DNA of 64,000 nucleotides from an uncultured Muribaculaceae bacterium (GCA_910579305.1 CAJTTA010000005.1:1-64000); one strand, 5' to 3'. Shown: positions 8,167 to 15,892, numbered from the stretch's first letter. Translations and numbers: made by a program. Notes: generated from the sequence alone by a model not told the origin.

Positions 8167-9600
8167 TTACAGGATGGGCGAGAGCAGCCTCACCAGGCTT
8201 TCGGCCATGCGCATTGAGCGGTTTCGCTTTCGCCAGGAGGCGGGGGTGAGTTTCTCGCAATGCTCTATGTCGGCGAAGAATATTTCGCGGAATCGGGCGT
8301 TGGTCTCCTTGTCGTAGAATAGGAGGTTTCCCTCAAAATTGTGTTCGAAGCTGCGGAAGTCGAAGTTGGTGGATCCCACGGAAGAGAATTCTTCATCTAC
8401 AGTCATAGTCTTGGCGTGGAGCATGCCGGGGAGGTAGAGGTATACCTTTATTCCGGCCTCGAGGCACTCGGAGATGTAGCTGAAAGAGGCGTATCGGAGC
8501 AGGTTGCTGTCGCTGCGCAGGGGTATCATTATGCGCACGTCGACGTGTGCGAGAGCAGCCGTCTGGAGGGCCTTGAGCAGGGCGTCGGTGGGTAGGAAGT
8601 AGGGGGTCTGAATGTATATGCTTCGGTGGGCTCCGAGGATTGCGCGCTGGTATAGCAGGGCAATTGAGGCCCATCGGTCGGTGGGGCCTGAGGTGATGAG
8701 CTGGGCCGGGATGCGTCTTACACCCGGACTTAGCGGGGGCACGGGGTTGAGGGGCACGATGTGGTGGTCTTCCTTGAGGAAGTTCCAGTCGACCGAGAAC
8801 TGGTAGAGCAGTGCGGCCACGGCTTCCCCTTCCACCCTGATGTGGGTGTCGCGCCAGGTGCGGGAGGGGCTTTGGCCGTGGAGGTATCGGGAGGCTATGT
8901 TCATGCCGCCTATGTAGCCTATTGTGTCGTCGATCACCACCGTCTTGCGGTGGTTGCGGAAGTTAATGCGGTTGGCCAGCTGAGGGAATGTCACTCTGAA
9001 GAAAGGGTGGGCCTCGACCCCGGCGCTTCGCATGCGGGAGAAGAATCTTGAGGATGCGGAGAATGAGCCCACGTGGTCATAGAGCACTCTCACCTTGACA
9101 CCCTGGCGGGCCTTGAGCATGAGCAGTTCTGCCATGTGCTGGCCGAGGTCGTCGTCGGAGAAGATGTAGTATTGGATATTGATGGAGTGGCGCGCGGCTC
9201 TTATGTCCTGCTCGAGGGCGCGGAATTTGTCGCTGCCCGAGGTGAAGATTCTCACGTCGGTGGCCGAGACGAGGGGGTGTCCCGTGAGCTGGGAGGTGAG
9301 CATGATGAGTTGCCTGGATTCGGGGGAGAGGCTGTTGCGTATCGCCCCCATGTCAGAAGCTCTCTGCCTTGAAAGGAGCTTGCGCTTGCCCCTGCGGGAT
9401 ATGAGCCTTACGGATCGCATGGATCGCCCGAAGAAGAGGTAGAAGATGAGTCCGGCCACGGGCAGGAAAATGAGAGCTATGACCCAGGCCAGGGACTTGA
9501 TGGGGTTGCGCTTTTCCGACAGCACGACGATGATGGAGCTCAACACCATGAGGGCGTAAGCGATCCATATGCCGAGTGTAATCCAGGAGTAATAGGTCAT
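8167..9600 (-). CDS. cls: Cardiolipin synthase (phospholipase D family)
   Basis: A 477-aa membrane enzyme that condenses two phosphatidylglycerols into cardiolipin. Two N-terminal transmembrane helices (YYSWITLGIWIAYAL and LAWVIALIFLPVAGLIFYLFF) are followed by two PLD domains. Each has an HKD motif: NHRKTVVIDD with IGYIGGMN, and LHAKTMTVDE with GSTNFDFRS. The frame runs 63 codons further upstream, but ATG 9600 begins at the family N-terminus and is preferred. It stands alone, leftward. A long T run at 8154-8161 follows on the + strand, in the 91-bp gap to the convergent TonB-domain gene. Confidence 0.93.
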   Translation of the reverse strand: MTYYSWITLGIWIAYALMVLSSIIVVLSEKRNPIKSLAWVIALIFLPVAGLIFYLFFGRSMRSVRLISRRGKRKLLSRQRASDMGAIRNSLSPESRQLIMLTSQLTGHPLVSATDVRIFTSGSDKFRALEQDIRAARHSINIQYYIFSDDDLGQHMAELLMLKARQGVKVRVLYDHVGSFSASSRFFSRMRSAGVEAHPFFRVTFPQLANRINFRNHRKTVVIDDTIGYIGGMNIASRYLHGQSPSRTWRDTHIRVEGEAVAALLYQFSVDWNFLKEDHHIVPLNPVPPLSPGVRRIPAQLITSGPTDRWASIALLYQRAILGAHRSIYIQTPYFLPTDALLKALQTAALAHVDVRIMIPLRSDSNLLRYASFSYISECLEAGIKVYLYLPGMLHAKTMTVDEEFSSVGSTNFDFRSFEHNFEGNLLFYDKETNARFREIFFADIEHCEKLTPASWRKRNRSMRMAESLVRLLSPIL

Positions 9601-9743
9601 GGCGCGCGTCAAAATATGGGCGAAAATTACGAAATTTTTGCGGAATGAGGTCAACGGCATGCTTGTTTTAACATAATTTAATGCCGCGCGGGATTCGGCG
9701 GCGGGGAATTCGGCGGGGTTTGGGGGGATTTTGGGCGGCAACG

Positions 9744-9775
9744 TTTGGCGGGATGAATAATTCTTTGTATTTTTG
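9744..9775 (+). promoter_or_regulatory. Bacteroidetes promoter (TTTG-20-TATTTTTG) for the carboxyltransferase gene
   Basis: TTTG at 9744-9747 and a perfect -7 box at 9768-9775, 20 bp apart. They stand 65 bp before the ATG at 9841. This is one of the best matches in the window and fits a highly expressed metabolic gene. Confidence 0.7.
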
Positions 9776-9840
9776 GGGCGGATTTTCAATCTCTTCTCAC
9801 ACGCGAGACAGCAATCATATTCTAATACATAGACACACTT

Positions 9841-11715
9841 ATGGCTAAAGTACTAAAAATCAGAGACCTCACGCTGCGCGACGGCCAGCAGAGTCTCTTC
9901 GCCACCCGTCTGAAGCAGGAATACATCGACCGCCTGCTTCCTCTCTATCGCGACGCCCGCTTCTATATCATGGAGGTGTGGGGCGGCGCCGTGCCCGACT
10001 CCGTGATGCGTTATCTTGGGGAGAGCCCCTGGGATCGCCTGCGCTCCTGCTCCAAGGAGATGAAGGGGATCTCTCTGCTGAGCGCCCTGTCGCGCGGCCG
10101 CAATCTCTTCGGCTATGTGCCTTATCCCGATTACGTGCTGGAGGGCTTCTACAAGGAGGCTATAAAGAACGGCCTTAACGTGATGCGTATCTTCGACGCG
10201 CTCAATGACATAGACAATATCAAGGAGTCAATCCGCCTGATCAATCAGCTTGGGGGCATAGCCGACGCTGCCGTGTGCTACACAGTAGACCCCAAGCAGG
10301 AGGCCCCGGCTCCCGAGAAGAAGGGCTTCTTCTCCCGCCTCTTCGGCTCATCGAAGCCCGCACCGGCTCCCGAGAAGATCTTCACCGACGAGTATTTCGT
10401 GCAGAAGGCCGTGGAGATGGAGCGTCTCGGCGCCAAGATGATCACGCTCAAGGATATGGCGGGTCTCGTGAGCCCGTCGCGCATATTCTCGCTCATGCCC
10501 AAGCTCAAGCAGGCGCTGAAGGTGCCGGTGGATTTCCACACCCACTGCACTCCGGGCTATGGCCTGGCCGCCGTGCTCACCGCCATCATGAAGGGGGTGG
10601 ATATAGTAGACACCAACATATGGTGGTTTGGCGGCGGCTCCGCTGCCCCGAGCATAGAGCTCATATGGATCTTCTGCCAGAAGCTCGGCATCACGCTTGA
10701 TGTCAACATGGAGGCTGTGGCCAAGATACGCAAGGCCCTGGTGGAGGCGCGCAAGAGCCTGGCCGAATTTGACCTCAACAGAAACAACTGGCCCAAGGAC
10801 TTCGATGAGGCCTATGCCGCCATGCCCAAGGAGATCGATGCCGAATTCGATCGTGCCATCGCTGCCGCCGCCGAGAACCGCGAAGAGGATCTGCTCGACG
10901 CCTGCCACAGAATCGAGGCTTACTTCGGCCTGCCGAAGCCCAATGAGATTGTGAAGAACGCCGAGGTGCCCGGAGGCATGTACTCCAACATGGTGGCCAA
11001 TCTGCGCGCCCTCAAGGCCGAGGATGTGCTTGAGGAGGCCATGGCTCTCATCCCCAAGGTGCGCCGCGACGCGGGCCTCGTGCCGCTGGTCACTCCCACG
11101 AGTCAGATTGTGGGCAGCCAGGCTGTGGCGCTCGCTCTCGACCGCCGCAAGGGTGCCGCCGACTATACCAATAAGAACAATCAGTTCATAGGCCTGGTGA
11201 AGGGTGAGTATGGCAAGACTCCGGTGGCCATCGATCCCGCTTTCCGCGAGCAGATCACCGGCAATGCGCAGGAGCGCCCCTATGACGTGAGCTCCTACCG
11301 CAAGCCTGAGAATCCCGACTTCGAGGGACGCCCGCTGGCTCAGAACGATGAGGAATATCTCCTGCTGCAGCTCCTCCCCGCTGTGGCCATGAATTACCTT
11401 AAGAGCGTGCGCAAGGCCGAGAATGCCGCAGCCGCCGCTGCGGCTCCCGCAGCCGCAGCCGCTCCCGCCAAGGAGGAGAAGAAGGCCGAGAAGATAACCG
11501 GCCCTGTGATGACCGCTCCCATGGGAGGCAAGGTGCTTGAGCTCAAGGTGAAGGCCGGCGACACGGTGAAGATGGGTCAGACCTATCTCGTGTATGAGGC
11601 CATGAAGATGGAGAATGACCTGGCTGCCGACCGCGACGGCGTGGTGAAGCGCGTGCTCGTGGAAGAGGGCGACACGATCGCCACTGATCAGCCCCTGGTG
11701 GAGATGGAGGGCTGA
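9841..11715 (+). CDS. oadA: Biotin-dependent carboxyltransferase subunit (oxaloacetate decarboxylase alpha / pyruvate carboxylase B type)
   Basis: A 624-aa protein with an HMGL-like TIM-barrel carboxyltransferase domain (IRDLTLRDGQQSLFATR at the start; TLKDMAGL and HTHCTPG as metal and substrate motifs). A conserved PYC/OADA domain follows, then an Ala/Pro-rich linker (about 524-540), and a C-terminal biotinyl domain with YEAMKMEN; Lys589 is the biotinylation site. Family members move CO2 between biotin and oxaloacetate/pyruvate. A 26-residue insert (154-179, EAPAPEKKGFFSRLF core) interrupts the barrel. No OadB/OadG membrane subunit or biotin carboxylase gene is adjacent, so whether it acts in a sodium pump or as half of a two-subunit pyruvate carboxylase cannot be told. 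The gene symbol is tentative. Confidence 0.85.
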   Translation: MAKVLKIRDLTLRDGQQSLFATRLKQEYIDRLLPLYRDARFYIMEVWGGAVPDSVMRYLGESPWDRLRSCSKEMKGISLLSALSRGRNLFGYVPYPDYVLEGFYKEAIKNGLNVMRIFDALNDIDNIKESIRLINQLGGIADAAVCYTVDPKQEAPAPEKKGFFSRLFGSSKPAPAPEKIFTDEYFVQKAVEMERLGAKMITLKDMAGLVSPSRIFSLMPKLKQALKVPVDFHTHCTPGYGLAAVLTAIMKGVDIVDTNIWWFGGGSAAPSIELIWIFCQKLGITLDVNMEAVAKIRKALVEARKSLAEFDLNRNNWPKDFDEAYAAMPKEIDAEFDRAIAAAAENREEDLLDACHRIEAYFGLPKPNEIVKNAEVPGGMYSNMVANLRALKAEDVLEEAMALIPKVRRDAGLVPLVTPTSQIVGSQAVALALDRRKGAADYTNKNNQFIGLVKGEYGKTPVAIDPAFREQITGNAQERPYDVSSYRKPENPDFEGRPLAQNDEEYLLLQLLPAVAMNYLKSVRKAENAAAAAAAPAAAAAPAKEEKKAEKITGPVMTAPMGGKVLELKVKAGDTVKMGQTYLVYEAMKMENDLAADRDGVVKRVLVEEGDTIATDQPLVEMEG

Positions 11716-11804
11716 GGCCCGACGCTCCCCGGCAGAGAGTGCCGTGAAGTATTCCCTATAAGTTTGCAATATACTGCCCCGCCCGCAGCGCGCGGGGCAG
11801 GCTA

Positions 11805-11908
11805 AGAGAGCGTTTGAATTTAAACCGTATTAACAATTAAAGAGAATGGGAGTAAAAACTTCAAAAAATCCTCTCAGCCTTAATTTGATTTAAATTCAAA
11901 CACTCTCT
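11805..11908. repeat. MITE-like element with 20-bp terminal inverted repeats
   Basis: Arms 11805-11824 and 11889-11908 are inverted copies with one mismatch in 20 bp (core GTTTGAATTTAAA). They flank a 64-bp A/T-rich spacer, and TA dinucleotides adjoin both ends. It lies just past the carboxyltransferase stop, between a GC-rich hairpin (11774-11800) and the terminator at 11921. It could be a small non-autonomous insertion or simply part of the 3' UTR structure. There is no coding potential. Confidence 0.45.
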
Positions 11909-11920
11909 AAGGATTCCCTT

Positions 11921-11968
11921 CCCCCTGCATGATGGTGCTTGCCGTCGTGCAGGGGGATGGCTTTTTTT
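11921..11968 (+). terminator. Intrinsic terminator downstream of the carboxyltransferase gene
   Basis: A 9-bp perfect stem (CCCCCTGCA at 11921-11929 with TGCAGGGGG at 11948-11956) is followed by ATGGC and seven T residues (11962-11968). It is about 205 bp past the oadA stop. This is a textbook rightward terminator, and it isolates the repeat array from upstream transcription. Confidence 0.8.
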
Positions 11969-12020
11969 CAGCCTGAGAGCCGGCATGGCGCTGCCTCGCG
12001 GAAGGGGGTGCATGCGAGGG

Positions 12021-12410
12021 GTGATTCACAGTGAATCACTTGTAATCACTGTAAGATGCAGAGTATGAGTGTGTTATGAGACTGATTCGGTGATTCATGA
12101 TTCAGCCCCCGGTAGGAGTGAATCACTTTGAATCACCCTGAATTACCCTGACTTACTCTGAATTGCTTAGGGGGTTGCCCTCACAGGAATTTTCATGCAA
12201 TGCAAGCCTGAGGCAGTAGTCCCCCGGAAGGATCGCCCCTATAGGCATGATGCAGAGTGCACCCTCCTGAGGGGGGAGATGCGACAGCCCATGAGCGTGA
12301 TTCAGTGATTCACCCCATAGGGGGACTGAATCATGAATCACCGAATCACCCGTGCAACGCACTGAGAATTAATTGTTTACAGAGATTTTAGGTGATTCAC
12401 AGTGAATCAC
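12021..12410. repeat. Palindrome-bounded repeat unit 1 (no gene inside)
   Basis: A 390-bp unit bounded by two copies of the 19-bp palindrome GTGATTCACAGTGAATCAC (12021-12039 and 12392-12410). Inside each end lies a roughly 28-bp motif, inverted relative to the other end: TGATTCGGTGATTCATGATT at 12083 and its complement at about 12320-12348. Both carry a G/C block next to them (ACCCCATAGGGGG-type hairpin at 12313-12324). A 69-codon minus-strand frame crosses the unit but has no coding features. Confidence 0.8.
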
Positions 12411-12420
12411 TTATGCACTC

Positions 12421-12500
12421 ACACTGTATATTATAATATAAAATACTTATATATTTAATAATATATGTATATTATAATATATATATAAGTATATAGAGAT
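12421..12500. repeat. AT-rich inverted repeat between units 1 and 2
   Basis: About 80 bp with almost no C or G, containing inverted stretches (ATACTTATATAT against ATATATAAGTAT). It is followed by a GGGAGGAATCA/GGACTCAGGG leader that recurs before unit 3. It resembles the easily melted DNA beside iterons in replication origins, but could equally be neutral spacer. Confidence 0.6.
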
Positions 12501-12530
12501 CTGTAGGGAGGAATCAGGGGAGGACTCAGG

Positions 12531-12810
12531 GTGATTCACAGTGAATCACTTGTAATCACTGTAAGATACAGAGTATAAGTGTGTTATGAGACTGATTCAG
12601 TGATTCATGATTCAGTCCCCGTAAGGGATGAATCACTTGAATCACCTGTAGGGGCAATTGCCACAGGAAGTTCTTCAGAGAGTGAGGATGATTCATTGAT
12701 TCAGTGATTCACCCTATAGGGGGGGATGAATCATGAATCACTGAATCACCCTTGCAATGTATTGAGAATTAGTTGTTTAGGGTGATTTAGAGTGATTCAC
12801 AGTGAATCAC
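12531..12810. repeat. Palindrome-bounded repeat unit 2 (no gene inside)
   Basis: A 280-bp unit with palindromes at 12531-12549 and 12792-12810. The left end is nearly identical to unit 1 for about 100 bp (through TGATTCATGATTCAGTCCCC, ending at 12620). The right end carries the inverted copy at 12721-12750 and the TTGAGAATTAGTTGTTTA stretch, also matching unit 1. The centre is about 110 bp shorter than in unit 1, which suggests deletion between conserved ends. Confidence 0.8.
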
Positions 12811-12812
12811 TT

Positions 12813-12883
12813 GTATTATAAGTTTAAAGATAATTATATATCTTACTTATATATAATATTATATAATATATAAATAAGTAATA
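12813..12883. repeat. AT-rich inverted repeat between units 2 and 3
   Basis: A second A/T-only stretch, nearly self-complementary (TTACTTATATATAATATTAT facing its complement around 12843-12881). It occupies the same place relative to the palindromes as the one at 12421 and is followed by the same GGGAGGAATCA leader. The repeated arrangement shows that unit plus AT spacer was duplicated as a block. Confidence 0.6.
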
Positions 12884-13187
12884 GAGGTGTATAGGGAGGA
12901 ATCATGGGAGGACTCAGGGTGATTCACGGTGAATCACTTGTAATCGCTGTAAGATGCACTGTGTGAATACGTTATGAGACTGATTCAGTGATTCATGATT
13001 CAGTCCCCCTAAGGGATGAATCACTTGAATCACCTGCAGAGAGTGGTGGATGAATGTGAATAATAGTTAAAAATCAAAGATATTTAAACATTACAGATGT
13101 CTGAGCTATAGTGTTTTAAGTGATAAGGAGACCTCTTTATGCCGAAGAGAGAGGGGTGTGGGGTTATGTTGTATAAAATATTTTAAT

Positions 13188-13195
13188 TAACTTTG
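13188..13195 (+). promoter_or_regulatory. Bacteroidetes -7 box (TAACTTTG) for the ATPase gene
   Basis: A perfect TAnnTTTG match 39 bp before the ATG at 13235, inside unit 3 but outside its conserved left end. TTG at 13169-13171 is the nearest -33 candidate, with a shorter spacing (16 bp) than usual. Confidence 0.6.
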
Positions 13196-13234
13196 CATTG
13201 TAAAAATCAAATATAATCCATAATCATTAAAGCT

Positions 13235-14479
13235 ATGACAAGTATATCAAGTTACAATCCTATGGCTTCGGCCAATTCCTATCGTTATCAATCGGCAAGC
13301 GGCAAGATATGCCGCATACCCATCGTGGGGCCCGAGAGCGCGCGTCAGCGTCAGCGGGAGCGGGTGATGGCCGAGGGTCAGCCTTATCCCTCCACTCCGC
13401 GCATTTCGGGCGAAGGGGGCGTGCCTGCGGTGGCGAAGATGCCTGCGGCGGTGCCGGTGGGGGAGCCGGTGAAGGAGCCGCTGGGGGAGCAGCCAAGGGA
13501 GCCGGTGAAGGAGCCGGTGATAAGCCACAGGGTGATGGATCCCTCTCACAGCAGCAGCAATCTGCTGAGGTGCAAGACGGTGAATGAGTGGTGTCGCGAG
13601 GCAAGGGGGAAGAAGAATCCTGCGGAACTGTGGCTCAAGACGTGGTATGAGGGGGAGGTGTGCTGCCTCTTTGCTGATTCCAATCTGGGTAAGTCGATCT
13701 ATGCCGTGCAGATCGCCGCGAGCATCGCCGAGAAGGGGATGAGGGTGCTTTACTTCGATTTTGAGCTGACCGACAAGCAGTTTCAGCTCCGCTACACCGA
13801 CTCCGAAGGGGAGATGCACTGTTTCCCCGAGACCTTCTTCAGGGCCGACATGAAGCCTGACGGCATTGTGGATCAGGAGACACGGTTTGAAGACAAGATC
13901 GTGGGCGACATAGAGTCGATGGCCTCCTACATGAAGGCCGACGTGCTCATCATCGACAATATCACTTATCTCAACTCGCTCACGGAGAGCGCCGATGCCG
14001 CCTCCGAGCTCATGATGAAGCTCCTGCGCCTGAAGAAGAATTACGGGTGGAGCATCCTTGCTCTCGCCCACACTCCCAAGCGCCAGGCGGGCCAGCCGCT
14101 CTCGGCCAATGATCTGGCCGGCAGCAAGCGCCTCTTCAATTTCTTTGACTCGGTGCTGGCCATAGGGCGCAGTTATCGCGATGAGAATCTGCGATACGTG
14201 AAGCAGGTGAAGGTGAGGTGCGGGCGCTTTGTCTATGATTACGACAATGTGATAGTGTGTGAGATAGTGCGTGACGGGCAGATGCTCTGCTTCAGGAGCC
14301 TGTGCACGGAGCCTGAGAAGCGTCATCTCATAGAGCCCGACGATGAGAAGCTGCGCGTGATGAAGCAGCGCATGGAGGCGTTGCGCGGGGAGGGGAAGTC
14401 GCTGCGCGACATCTCGCGGGAGCTTAAGGTGTCTTACTCCAGGGTGCAGCGCATGCTGAGTGCCCCTTGCGGTGACTGA
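13235..14479 (+). CDS. RepA/RecA-like AAA ATPase with C-terminal helix-turn-helix
   Basis: A 414-aa protein in three parts. The first 120 residues are low in predicted structure and include a repeated Pro/Glu segment (GEPVKEPLGEQPREPVKEPV near residues 82-101). The middle is a RecA-fold ATPase of the AAA_25/RepA type. Its P-loop FADSNLGKS (GKS at 152-154) has Ala where Walker A has the first Gly. Walker B is VLIIDNIT (237-244). LALAHTPKR is the sensor-like strand, and LSANDLAGSKRLFNFFDSV follows. The last 30 residues (GKSLRDISRELKVSYSRVQRML) read as a helix-turn-helix. Relatives include the RSF1010 RepA helicase and ATPases of mobile elements. It is monocistronic, with its own promoter. Its location inside repeats implies that it binds or processes them. 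No primase, relaxase or integrase accompanies it. Confidence 0.85.
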   Translation: MTSISSYNPMASANSYRYQSASGKICRIPIVGPESARQRQRERVMAEGQPYPSTPRISGEGGVPAVAKMPAAVPVGEPVKEPLGEQPREPVKEPVISHRVMDPSHSSSNLLRCKTVNEWCREARGKKNPAELWLKTWYEGEVCCLFADSNLGKSIYAVQIAASIAEKGMRVLYFDFELTDKQFQLRYTDSEGEMHCFPETFFRADMKPDGIVDQETRFEDKIVGDIESMASYMKADVLIIDNITYLNSLTESADAASELMMKLLRLKKNYGWSILALAHTPKRQAGQPLSANDLAGSKRLFNFFDSVLAIGRSYRDENLRYVKQVKVRCGRFVYDYDNVIVCEIVRDGQMLCFRSLCTEPEKRHLIEPDDEKLRVMKQRMEALRGEGKSLRDISRELKVSYSRVQRMLSAPCGD

Positions 14480-14694
14480 GACGGCGCGGGGCAGGGACGG
14501 CGGGCGTTTCCGTTCCCTCCCCCGCCGCCTTGCCTGTGAGCCCGGGTGATTCATGGTGATTCAAAGTGATTCCCCCCCATAGGGGGGGCTGAATCATGAA
14601 TCACTGAATCATCTCTGCAACTTGCTTATACTCTGCTGATTGCGGCGATTTCAAGTGATTCACGGTGAATCACCTCCCCCGGGGGCATAGGGCG

Positions 14695-15276
14695 TCAGCC
14701 TATCTTTATGCCTGAAAATCCCATGAAAGCCATGGCGAGAATGCCGGCGCTCACAAGGGCCAGGGGCACCCCCTTCATGCCCCTGGGCACGGGGGTGAGG
14801 GCGAGCTGCTCGCGTATGCCGGCGAAGAGCCACATGGCCAGGGCGAAGCCTGCGGAGGTGGCGAGGGCATAGGCTATGCTCTCGGAGAGCGAGTAGCCCT
14901 TCTGCACCACGAGGATGGCCACGCCCAGCACGGCGCAGTTGGTGGTGATGAGCGGCAGGAACACGCCCAGGGCCATGTAGAGGGCCGGGGCTATCTTGCG
15001 CATCATTATCTCGAGCATCTGCACCAGGGCGGCTATGACGAGGATGAAGAGGATGGTCTGCAGGAACTGCAGGCCGAGGGGGTCGAGCAGATAAGTCTGC
15101 AGGCACCAGGTGACCGTGGTGGCCAGGGTGATCACGAAGGTCACGGCCGCACCCATGCCCAGGGCCGAGTCAGTGCGCTTCGACACCCCCAGGAAGGGGC
15201 ATATGCCGAGGAATTGCGCGAGCACGATATTATTGATGAATATGGCCGTTACGATTATCGATATGTAGGTGAGCAT
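14695..15276 (-). CDS. rnfA: Ion-translocating oxidoreductase subunit RnfA
   Basis: A 193-aa six-helix membrane subunit of the Rnf complex, which couples ferredoxin oxidation and NAD reduction to Na+ or H+ export. The family signatures IFINNIVLAQFLGICPFLGVS (short parts at residues 12-32) and LITTNCAVLG, carrying the paired Cys that bind an intramembrane iron-sulfur cluster with RnfE, are intact. It is the last gene of the leftward operon, 5 bp after rnfE. Its stop lies 21 bp from the outermost palindrome of the repeat array, so the array ends precisely at the operon's 3' edge. Confidence 0.96.
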   Translation of the reverse strand: MLTYISIIVTAIFINNIVLAQFLGICPFLGVSKRTDSALGMGAAVTFVITLATTVTWCLQTYLLDPLGLQFLQTILFILVIAALVQMLEIMMRKIAPALYMALGVFLPLITTNCAVLGVAILVVQKGYSLSESIAYALATSAGFALAMWLFAGIREQLALTPVPRGMKGVPLALVSAGILAMAFMGFSGIKIG

Positions 15277-15281
15277 GGCTG

Positions 15282-15875
15282 TCAGCGGTTAATGCGGTTG
15301 ACTATTGCAATGAGATATCCCAGGGCGATGAAGGCCCCCGGGGCGAGCACGAAGAGCAGCATGGCGTAGTCCTCGGGATATATGCGCATTCCGAAGATGC
15401 TCCCTGCTCCGAGCAGCTCGCGCATGCCCCCCAGGATGGTGAGAGCGAGCGTGAATCCTATGCCGGAGCCGAGCCCGTCGAGCGCGGAGTCGGCCAGAGA
15501 GTGGCGTGAGGCGTAGGCCTCGGCGCGCCCCAGCAGGATGCAGTTGACCACGATGAGGGGGATGAAGAGGCCCAGGCTTGCGTTGAGCGCCGGCATCCAG
15601 GCGTTTACGGCGAGCTGCAGCACCGAGACAAAGGTGGCGATGACCACGATGAAGACGGGAATGCGCACCTTGTCGGGCACGAGGCTCTTTATGAGCGAGA
15701 CCACACTATTGGAGCATATCAGCACCAGCCCGGTGGAGATCCCCATGAGCAGGCCGCCGAGCGCGCTTGAGGTGGTGCCGAGCGTGGCGCACATGCCCAG
15801 CAGGAGCACCAGCACGGGATTGGAGGGGAGGATACCCTCCCACACTATCTTGAGTTTCTTGCGGAGTTTCTTCAT
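15282..15875 (-). CDS. rnfE: Ion-translocating oxidoreductase subunit RnfE
   Basis: A 197-aa six-helix membrane subunit homologous to RnfA but with inverted topology. Signatures are EGILPSNPVLVLLLGMCATLG at the N-terminus (a cluster Cys lies here) and LIVVNCILLGRAEAYASRH in the middle, followed by the GIGFTLALTILGGMRELLG helix. Basic residues open the protein (MKKLRKKLK). It lies 17 bp after rnfG and 5 bp before rnfA. Normal length and complete. Confidence 0.96.
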   Translation of the reverse strand: MKKLRKKLKIVWEGILPSNPVLVLLLGMCATLGTTSSALGGLLMGISTGLVLICSNSVVSLIKSLVPDKVRIPVFIVVIATFVSVLQLAVNAWMPALNASLGLFIPLIVVNCILLGRAEAYASRHSLADSALDGLGSGIGFTLALTILGGMRELLGAGSIFGMRIYPEDYAMLLFVLAPGAFIALGYLIAIVNRINR

Positions 15876-15892
15876 GTCACAGTCAGAGTGCG

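Larger units (their letters stand above)
12919..14673. mobile_element. Palindrome-bounded unit 3 carrying the ATPase gene (candidate novel element)
   Basis: The left end (12919-13030) matches the left ends of units 1 and 2: palindrome with G as central base, then the inner TGATTCAGTGATTCATGATT motif at 12981. The right end (14546-14673) matches their right ends: a C7-ATA-G7 hairpin at 14572-14588, the inverted inner motif at 14582-14611, and the closing palindrome at 14655-14673. The ATPase gene at 13235-14479 therefore sits exactly where units 1 and 2 have only filler. An element with shared ends, one gene-bearing copy and two empty ones fits an autonomous/non-autonomous mobile family or a replication module. 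No transposase, recombinase or obvious target-site duplication is seen, so the mobile label is an inference. Confidence 0.5.

Noticed and set aside
10348..11769. A 473-codon open frame antisense to the carboxyltransferase gene
   Set aside because: It mirrors the codon bias of the real gene (GC-rich third positions), has no recognisable domain and lacks a promoter.
12153..12362. A 69-codon minus-strand frame inside repeat unit 1
   Set aside because: It reads through the conserved repeat ends and is not kept in unit 2 or 3.
12457..12486. dif-like XerCD site (TGTATATTAT core) in the AT-rich spacer
   Set aside because: The match is confined to A/T residues that would occur by chance in this stretch; no proper half-sites are visible. 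It remains worth a computed check because of the nearby skew switch.
12021..13040. CRISPR array
   Set aside because: The repeats are palindromic, unevenly spaced (127-371 bp apart) and lie inside larger homologous units; there are no uniform spacers and no cas genes.
13247..14554. A 435-codon minus-strand frame over the ATPase gene
   Set aside because: His/Arg/Leu-rich shadow of the plus-strand gene, with no motifs; the plus frame has Walker and HTH motifs.
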